A stretch of DNA of 45,223 nucleotides, from NCBI GenBank assembly GCA_910585755.1, contig CAJUFH010000019.1:1-45223 (forward strand), in the 5' to 3' direction. This document shows positions 41,301 through 45,223 of this stretch, piece by piece. How positions within the stretch are numbered: the first letter of the stretch is position 1; each line of letters opens with the position of its first letter. The translations under genes and the position numbers were made by a program. The stretch is from an uncultured Muribaculaceae bacterium (lineage in GTDB: Bacteria; Bacteroidota; Bacteroidia; Bacteroidales; Muribaculaceae). Under the pieces are notes generated by a model. It ran no database searches. It was not told the origin of the DNA and saw only the letters and a list, made by a program, of their open reading frames with translations.

Positions 41301-42063
41301 TCGTCGGGAAATTATGTGTCTCGGCCTTGAGGGAAATCACGGTATCAATCTCCTTGGTCTCGAAATAGTCGGGACGGTCGGGGTTGGCGGGTGCGAACTG
41401 CCAGACCTTCGGGCCCTCGCAGAACGCCACGTTATCCTTGTAGGCCGACACAAGGGTGTTGGGATTCTCCTGGGATGTTTTCTTGATGAGTTTGAAAAGC
41501 GATGTCGGTTTCTCCTCGCCGTCAATCACGAATGTGCCGTTGAAAATCTTGTGGCGGCAGTGTTCCGAGTTGACCTGCGAAAAGCCGAACACCTCGGAAT
41601 CTGTCAGAGGACGGCCGAGTTTCGCGGCGAGAGAGCGGAGATACTCCTCTTCTTCGGGACTCAGGGCGAGCCCCTCGCGAAGATTATACTCGTGGATGTC
41701 GGCGATATGCACGACAGGAGCCGGCTTGTTGTCGACCGTCAGCGAACGGCTGTTAAGGCCGTCGTAGACGCGGGAGAGCATTTTGTCGAACTTAGGCTCT
41801 TCGCCCTGCGGCACGCGTGTAAACTCCTCGATACGAGAAATGCCGCTGAGGCCCATGTTCTGGGCAATCTCTACGGCATTCGTGCTCCAAGGCGTAATCA
41901 TTTCGCGGCGGGGCCCCACAAAGGTGCCCTTAACAGAGGTCGCGGCCATCGGTCGAGCCCCGGAAAAGGCCCATGACAGCTTGTCGAGTTCGTCGGGTTG
42001 CAACCGGTGGTCGGTTACCACGGCGTAGATTTTGGCCGTGCCTTGCTTGAAAAATTGAAGCAT
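38326..42063 (-). CDS. purL: Phosphoribosylformylglycinamidine synthase, large fused type
   Basis: 1245 residues, the single-chain PurL form. It converts FGAR and glutamine to FGAM in purine synthesis. The N-terminal PurS-like part (about 1-140), a linker with GFSQVNSEHCRHKIFNGTF, two AIR-synthase-like halves (LKAETHNFPTTVEPFNGAATGTGGEIRD; VSIHDHGAGGHLNALSELVEETGG) and a C-terminal glutaminase domain are in order. The glutaminase nucleophile is Cys1081 in LGICNGCQ, with His1204 and Glu1206 in PHPERA. All parts appear intact. It is monocistronic or loosely linked to the Dabb gene (42 bases upstream), with a C/A-rich leader. Confidence 0.97.
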   Translation of the reverse strand: MLQFFKQGTAKIYAVVTDHRLQPDELDKLSWAFSGARPMAATSVKGTFVGPRREMITPWSTNAVEIAQNMGLSGISRIEEFTRVPQGEEPKFDKMLSRVYDGLNSRSLTVDNKPAPVVHIADIHEYNLREGLALSPEEEEYLRSLAAKLGRPLTDSEVFGFSQVNSEHCRHKIFNGTFVIDGEEKPTSLFKLIKKTSQENPNTLVSAYKDNVAFCEGPKVWQFAPANPDRPDYFETKEIDTVISLKAETHNFPTTVEPFNGAATGTGGEIRDRLGGGRASLPLAGTAVYMTSYPRLSEEHRWELMMNPRVWLYQTPAEILIKASNGASDFGNKFGQPLICGSLLTFEHDENGRLYAYDKVIMLAGGVGFAAKKDAIKGHPQPGEKVVVMGGDNYRIGMGGGAVSSVETGQYDNSIELNAVQRANPEMQKRVSNVIRALAESDVNPVVSIHDHGAGGHLNALSELVEETGGKINIDALPVGDPTLSAKEIVGNESQERMGMVIKAEDIPYVERVAQRERAPMYVVGETTGDDRFVFEEKDGSRPIDLEMADMFGNSPKTVMRDNAVELTYKDAEYDEAKIAEYVSGVLSLEAVACKDWLTNKVDRSVTGKVARQQCQGEIQLPVSDCGVMALDYTGSHGIATSIGHAPQVALADSAKGSVMAVAEALTNIVGAPLKDGLKSVSLSANWMWPCKNPGEDAALYKAVEACSDFACALGINIPTGKDSLSMTQKYGADKVFAPGTVIISAAGETADVRRTITPVVQKRKNSELYYIDFSSDTLRLGGSALAQSLNRIGSDAPTVKDAAQFKRTFDAVQKLVRDKKLLAAHDVSAGGLVTTLLEMVFPNTDGGLDISTEGFVAAGETDLVKILFAENPALVIQVEDGKRAAVEKVLSEAGARFWILGRPTQERVLMLEHNGAERLLGIDNLRDVWFKPSYLLDTMQSGADCALKRFENYSRQPLRIAIPSSFNGSLSSRGLSYTRGGKTGVRAAIIREKGVNGDREMAYTLFLAGFDVKDVHMTDLMSGRETLDDVNMIVFCGGFSNSDVLGSAKGWASGFRWNDTAKSALCRFYNRPDTLSLGICNGCQLMVELGLIAPETSFLSDNYSETAKKPKMEHNISHKFESQFIGLTIPANNTVMLGSLAGMKLGVWVAHGEGRFNLPGSLGDYNIAAKYNYAAYPANPNGSRGAVAAIASADGRHLAMMPHPERAIFPWQCAYYPAARRGEDVTPWLDAFVNARRWVESHRG

Positions 42064-42105
42064 CGTGTGGAAATGTGGTATGGTGTGAGAGGTTGTGATG
42101 AATTT

Positions 42106-42399
42106 CTAAAACTCGTAGTCGACACACCCGCGGTCCTCTTTGTGGCCGGCGAGCAGCCCCGCGGCGGCGACATGGGCGGGATGGTTGGCGTAGACGGCGA
42201 CGTCGGCCATTGTCGGGACAACGGCTGTGAGCACCACGTCCCATTTCTCAGCCGGATTCTCGTTGATTCCGACTTCCATAGAACGGAGCACGTCTATCTG
42301 ACCAGGAAGCGCGAGAAGCGCTTCCTTGAATTTTCCGGCGACTTCAAGGCGTTCCTGCGGGGTGCCTGAAAGTTTGAACATTACAATGTGCTTTACCAT
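42106..42399 (-). CDS. Dabb-family (stress-responsive alpha/beta barrel) protein
   Basis: 97 residues, a single Dabb domain: MVKHIVMFKLSGTPQERLEVAGKFKEALLALPGQIDVLRSMEVGIN and the C-terminal VYANHPAHVAAAGLLAGHKEDRGCVDYEF. Dimeric ferredoxin-like barrels of this kind include stress proteins and some small-molecule cyclases; most bacterial ones have no assigned reaction. It lies 35 bases after the ABC-F gene on the same strand. Confidence 0.9.
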   Translation of the reverse strand: MVKHIVMFKLSGTPQERLEVAGKFKEALLALPGQIDVLRSMEVGINENPAEKWDVVLTAVVPTMADVAVYANHPAHVAAAGLLAGHKEDRGCVDYEF

Positions 42400-42434
42400 A
42401 TCGGGAAATGTGAGGCGGGATTATTATATATGGA

Positions 42435-44054
42435 TCAGGCGGGGGCGTAGAGACGCTCGCGGGCGGCTGCCACTTTCTCGTCGGTGATATAATCGTCGTA
42501 CTCGGTCATCTTGTCGATGATGCCGTTGGGGGTCAGCTCGATGATGCGGTTGCAGACGGTCTGTATGAACTCGTGGTCGTGGCTTGACATCAGGATGTTC
42601 CCCTTGAAGGTCTGGAGAGTGTTGTTGAAGGCCTGGATTGATTCGAGGTCAAGATGGTTGGTGGGGGAGTCGAGCACCATGGTATTGGCGTTGCGGAGCA
42701 TCATGCGGGCAATCATGCAGCGCATCTTTTCGCCGCCGGAGAGGACGGATGCCTTTTTCAGCACTTCCTCGCCGGAGAACAGCATCTTGCCGAGGAACCC
42801 TTTGAGATAAATCTCGGAAGAGTCGTTGGAGAACTGGCAGAGCCAGTCAACAAGGTTCATATCGGTATTGAAGAACGCGTTGTTGTCGAGGGGAAGATAC
42901 GCGGTAGTGATAGTCTGGCCCCAGTCGAAGGTGCCGGCGTCAGCCTTGCGGTTGCCGCAGATGATTTCAAACAGGGCGGTCATCGCGCGGGGGTCGCGGC
43001 TGAGGAAGCAGACCTTATCACCCTTCTCGACCTGGAAATTGACATCCTTGAAAAGGAGTTCGCCATCGACGGAGGCGGTCAGCCCGTGTACTTCGAGAAT
43101 CTTGTTGCCCGGTTCGCGCTCGGGAGTGAAGATTATGCCCGGGTAGCGGCGCGAGGATGGCTGGATTTCCTCGATATTGAGTTTCTCCAGCATCTTCTTG
43201 CGGGATGTGGTCTGCTTCGACTTGGCGACATTGGCGGAGAATCGCTGGATGAACTCCAACAGTTCCTTGCGCTTTTCCTCGGCCTTCTTGTTCTGCTGCT
43301 GTTGCTGGCGAAGGGCGAGCTGCGACGACTCGTACCAGAAAGAGTAGTTTCCGGCGAAGAGCGTCACCTTGTTATAATCTATATCGAGGGTATGGGTGCA
43401 GACGGAGTCGAGGAAGTGGCGGTCGTGGCTGACCACGAGCACAGTGTTCTCGAATTTCGACAGGTAGTCTTCGAGCCATGCGACGGTATCGAGGTCGAGG
43501 TCGTTGGTAGGCTCGTCGAGCAGCAGGTTGTCGGGGTTGCCGAAAAGCGCCTTGGCAAGAAGCACGCGCACCTTCTCGTTACCCGAAAGGTCGCGCATCA
43601 GCATCTGGTGGCGGTCCTCCTTAATGCCGAGGCCGGAGAGGAGCGCGGCAGCGTCGGCTTCGGCGTTCCATCCTTCGAGTTCGGCGAAACGCTCTTCGAG
43701 CTCTGAAGCACGGATGCCGTCGGCATCGCTGAAATCGGGCTTAGCATACAGCGCGTCCTTCTCCTCCATAATGTTCCAAAGGACGGTATGGCCGCGGAGA
43801 ACGGTGCTCAGCACTGTGCAGTCGTCAAACTTGAAGTGGTCCTGCTCCAACACGCTCATACGTTCACCCGGACCCATCGAGACGGAACCGTGGGTAGGGG
43901 AGAGCTGGTCGGAGAGGATGCGCATCAGCGTTGATTTACCAGCGCCGTTGGCTCCTATTATCCCATAACAGTTGCCGGGCGTGAATTTCAGGTTAACATC
44001 CTGAAACAAAACCCTTTTACCAAATTGTATGCCTAAATTGCTTACCGAAATCAT
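42435..44054 (-). CDS. ABC-F family ATPase (YbiT-like) with degenerate second site
   Basis: 539 residues, two ABC domains and no membrane segments. ABC-F proteins act on ribosomes. The first domain is intact: Walker A GANGAGKST (34-42), signature LSGNE (156-160), Walker B LLLDEPTND with Glu181. A linker rich in Gln/Lys (about 245-300) follows, as in translation factors of the family. In the second domain the Walker A region reads FLSRDPRAMTA (350-360), without the GxxGxGKS/T pattern, and Walker B is LDSPTNH with Ser463 in place of the catalytic Glu; signature LSGGEK (438-443) and the H-loop SHD are kept. Hydrolysis at one site is probably lost. Confidence 0.9.
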   Translation of the reverse strand: MISVSNLGIQFGKRVLFQDVNLKFTPGNCYGIIGANGAGKSTLMRILSDQLSPTHGSVSMGPGERMSVLEQDHFKFDDCTVLSTVLRGHTVLWNIMEEKDALYAKPDFSDADGIRASELEERFAELEGWNAEADAAALLSGLGIKEDRHQMLMRDLSGNEKVRVLLAKALFGNPDNLLLDEPTNDLDLDTVAWLEDYLSKFENTVLVVSHDRHFLDSVCTHTLDIDYNKVTLFAGNYSFWYESSQLALRQQQQQNKKAEEKRKELLEFIQRFSANVAKSKQTTSRKKMLEKLNIEEIQPSSRRYPGIIFTPEREPGNKILEVHGLTASVDGELLFKDVNFQVEKGDKVCFLSRDPRAMTALFEIICGNRKADAGTFDWGQTITTAYLPLDNNAFFNTDMNLVDWLCQFSNDSSEIYLKGFLGKMLFSGEEVLKKASVLSGGEKMRCMIARMMLRNANTMVLDSPTNHLDLESIQAFNNTLQTFKGNILMSSHDHEFIQTVCNRIIELTPNGIIDKMTEYDDYITDEKVAAARERLYAPA

Positions 44055-44077
44055 TCTTTATATCCTGTTTAATGCCG

Positions 44078-44085
44078 CGAAGTTA
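44078..44085 (-). promoter_or_regulatory. Promoter -7 element for the ABC-F gene
   Basis: Minus-strand TAACTTCG (plus CGAAGTTA), preceded by AAAAATTTGC as at the etfB promoter. Leader of about 20 bases. Confidence 0.45.
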
Positions 44086-44216
44086 GCAAATTTTTGCGAC
44101 ATTCCCGCCAAATGCCGCATATTCTGGGGTTCAATTCTGGGGTTCAAGACCCATATTACAACGGTCCCGAAGCCGGACCTCTGACCGGGCTTCGGGACAG
44201 ATATGTTCTTTTTATG

Positions 44217-44738
44217 CTAATTTTTAGTTGACCCGGCTCCGCGTCGGGGAGTGTCCTGTGCTTTAGGTTTGTGAGTCCTGGCTTTGTCCGCTTGATGTGA
44301 GTTCTGGCGCTTTTTCCCGTTTAGCTGCTTCATCATATTACGTTCAAGCTCGTAAACGCGGTTAATCTGGCACGGGGTAAGGAATTTTCTGTACTCGTCA
44401 TAATAGCGTCGGCGGGCGTCCAGCATACGCTGCGCATGGTCAAAACGGGCGCGAATCAGGCTGTCGGCCTGCTCGTCTGTCAGTGACGTTGCTTTTTTAT
44501 CCTTCCGACTCCCTTTGTTTAGACTCCAGATTTCCTGCTGGCAGTTTACAAAAGTAGCGATGAAGCGGTCGCGGGTCTCGTCTGTTATCTCGAGAATATC
44601 GGCGATACGGATTGCCTGCTTCTGGGCCATTTCGGTTTTCGACGGCTTCGGTTTTCCGGCCTTGTTTCCCTGCGCGGCGAGATACGACGGCGAAAGTAGG
44701 ACCGCGAGCACAAATAGTATCCTTATTACAGCTCTCAT
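44217..44738 (-). CDS. Exported Spy/CpxP-like protein
   Basis: 173 residues. A signal peptide (MRAVIRILFVLAVLLSPSYLAAQ) is followed by a helical domain with a Spy-like LTxxQ motif at FLTPCQINRVYELE and a related block ADILEITDETRDRF. The tail is Lys/Arg/Gln-rich and disordered. Relatives are periplasmic chaperones or sensors in envelope stress. It is third after a truncated ECF sigma gene and an anti-sigma-like gene, 12 bases after the latter, consistent with an envelope-stress cassette. Confidence 0.75.
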   Translation of the reverse strand: MRAVIRILFVLAVLLSPSYLAAQGNKAGKPKPSKTEMAQKQAIRIADILEITDETRDRFIATFVNCQQEIWSLNKGSRKDKKATSLTDEQADSLIRARFDHAQRMLDARRRYYDEYRKFLTPCQINRVYELERNMMKQLNGKKRQNSHQADKARTHKPKAQDTPRRGAGSTKN

Positions 44739-44750
44739 AAGTCGTGGTTG

Positions 44751-45074
44751 TTATTCATTCATAAATATGTCGTCCTGATATGACTCGAGCATTGAATTCT
44801 GATCGTCGGGAGAAAGCTGCTGGAACAGCCGGGCAATCTCATCGAAGTTCTCAGGGCTGCTTGCCGGAGAATCATACAGAGCGGCTGTCCCAATCACCAG
44901 CGCGGCCACGGCAGCCGCGGCCGCATAACGCAGACGGCGCGTTATAAGTCGAGGCTGCGGAAAGCGGATTGACGCGGCCCGCATGGCGAGCGTGTCCTCC
45001 ATCTGCTCGAAAAAGCCGTCAGGGACAGTATAGGGAGACGCGAGCGTCCGTTTTTCAAAGTCAAAGTTTGTCAT
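44751..45074 (-). CDS. Membrane-anchored anti-sigma-like protein
   Basis: 107 residues: a cytoplasmic N-terminal segment (RTLASPYTVPDGFFEQMEDTLAMRAAS), one transmembrane helix at about 50-66 (LRYAAAAAVAALVIGTAALY), and an acidic extracytoplasmic tail (FDEIARLFQQLSPDDQNSMLESYQDDIFMNE). It begins 14 bases after the stop of a sigma-factor gene and resembles small anti-sigma partners common in Bacteroidales. The role is inferred from order and topology. Confidence 0.7.
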   Translation of the reverse strand: MTNFDFEKRTLASPYTVPDGFFEQMEDTLAMRAASIRFPQPRLITRRLRYAAAAAVAALVIGTAALYDSPASSPENFDEIARLFQQLSPDDQNSMLESYQDDIFMNE

Positions 45075-45088
45075 AGGCTATATATTAA

Positions 45089-45172
45089 TCATTGACAACT
45101 GCTTATGTATTTCTTGATTTTCTCTTTGGCGAAATGGTAATTCGCTTTCGCCGTCGGTTCGGAACATTGGAG
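45089..45172 (-). CDS. ECF sigma factor, C-terminal fragment (gene cut by contig end)
   Basis: The last 27 codons of a minus-strand gene, ending TGA at 45089-45091: ...SEPTAKANYHFAKEKIKKYI... This is the end of sigma region 4 (recognition helix and tail) of ECF factors. The rest is missing because the genomic sequence stops at 45172. It is the first gene of the cassette with the anti-sigma-like and Spy-like genes. Confidence 0.75.
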   Translation of the reverse strand, partial: LQCSEPTAKANYHFAKEKIKKYISSCQ

Positions 45173-45223
45173 AGATCGGAAGAGCACACGTCTGAACTCC
45201 AGTCACGTGTTCTAATCTCGTAT
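45173..45223 (+). other. Illumina sequencing adapter (not genomic)
   Basis: The contig runs into AGATCGGAAGAGC at 45173 and continues with the standard read-1 3' adapter through 45206, then the 8-base index GTGTTCTA (45207-45214), then ATCTCGTAT (45215-45223), the start of the P7 flow-cell sequence. It should be trimmed. Confidence 0.98.

Noticed and set aside
42654..43706. 350-codon plus-strand open frame
   Set aside because: Antisense to the ABC-F gene, with composition typical of a shadow frame.
1..45172. CRISPR arrays, tRNA or rRNA genes, insertion sequences, prophage genes
   Set aside because: No regularly spaced short repeats, no cloverleaf with a T-loop word in the gaps, and no transposase, integrase or phage structural motif in any frame.

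Overview
The window looks like a contig end from a gut Bacteroidales genome, most likely Muribaculaceae; the family is inferred from gene content, not proven. Pointers are repeated Bacteroidota-type promoters (TTTG, about 19-20 bases, then TAnnTTTG), A-rich leaders instead of Shine-Dalgarno sites, a large fused PurL, DUF4301-like and DUF6249-like proteins, and a frc-oxc oxalate locus. About 42 complete protein genes and one truncated gene are supported. I see no rRNA, tRNA, CRISPR array, transposase or prophage. The last 51 bases (45173-45223) are Illumina adapter, so the genomic sequence ends at 45172.

Layout. 1-1740: Yip1-like membrane protein and smpB, then an 11-residue-repeat helical protein. 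1742-6195: frc, oxc and an AEC permease, a full oxalate uptake and decarboxylation set, with a dispersed repeat between oxc and the permease. 6345-9291: tsaD-pncC, nadC and rlmH, with overlapping promoters between the last two. 9294-10346: second repeat copy, a small membrane protein and bcp. 10367-13622: four genes on the minus strand (nucleotidyltransferase, ATP-grasp enzyme, CDP-alcohol phosphatidyltransferase, HAD hydrolase) that look like an uncharacterised phospholipid head-group pathway. 13666-18292: CapA-like protein, folD, ffh, panD, panC. 18481-19628: recR and a GNAT. 19642-23311: algH-like gene, a structured intergenic region, dnaJ, grpE, ispE.

23599-25407: a membrane protein, an ECF sigma factor and a small membrane protein forming a signalling cassette. 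25415-31081: HAD phosphatase, a TPR protein whose promoter predicts a leaderless message, a DUF4301-type protein and an exported bile-salt/penicillin-amidase-family hydrolase. 31186-34282: a 28-codon signal-peptide-like ORF with a very good promoter, a membrane protein, tgt with an eroded zinc site, and an LptF/LptG permease. 34401-38064: etfB-etfA-acyl-CoA dehydrogenase operon. 38326-45172: purL, a Dabb protein, an ABC-F protein with a degenerate second ATPase site, and a Spy-like / anti-sigma-like / truncated ECF sigma cassette.

Most interesting points: the lipid head-group cassette, the oxalate operon with a possible attenuator, the dispersed repeat with an apparently collapsed third copy, the Tgt and ABC-F active-site losses, and the tiny promoter-driven ORF. 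All functions are read from motifs and context; no database search was run.
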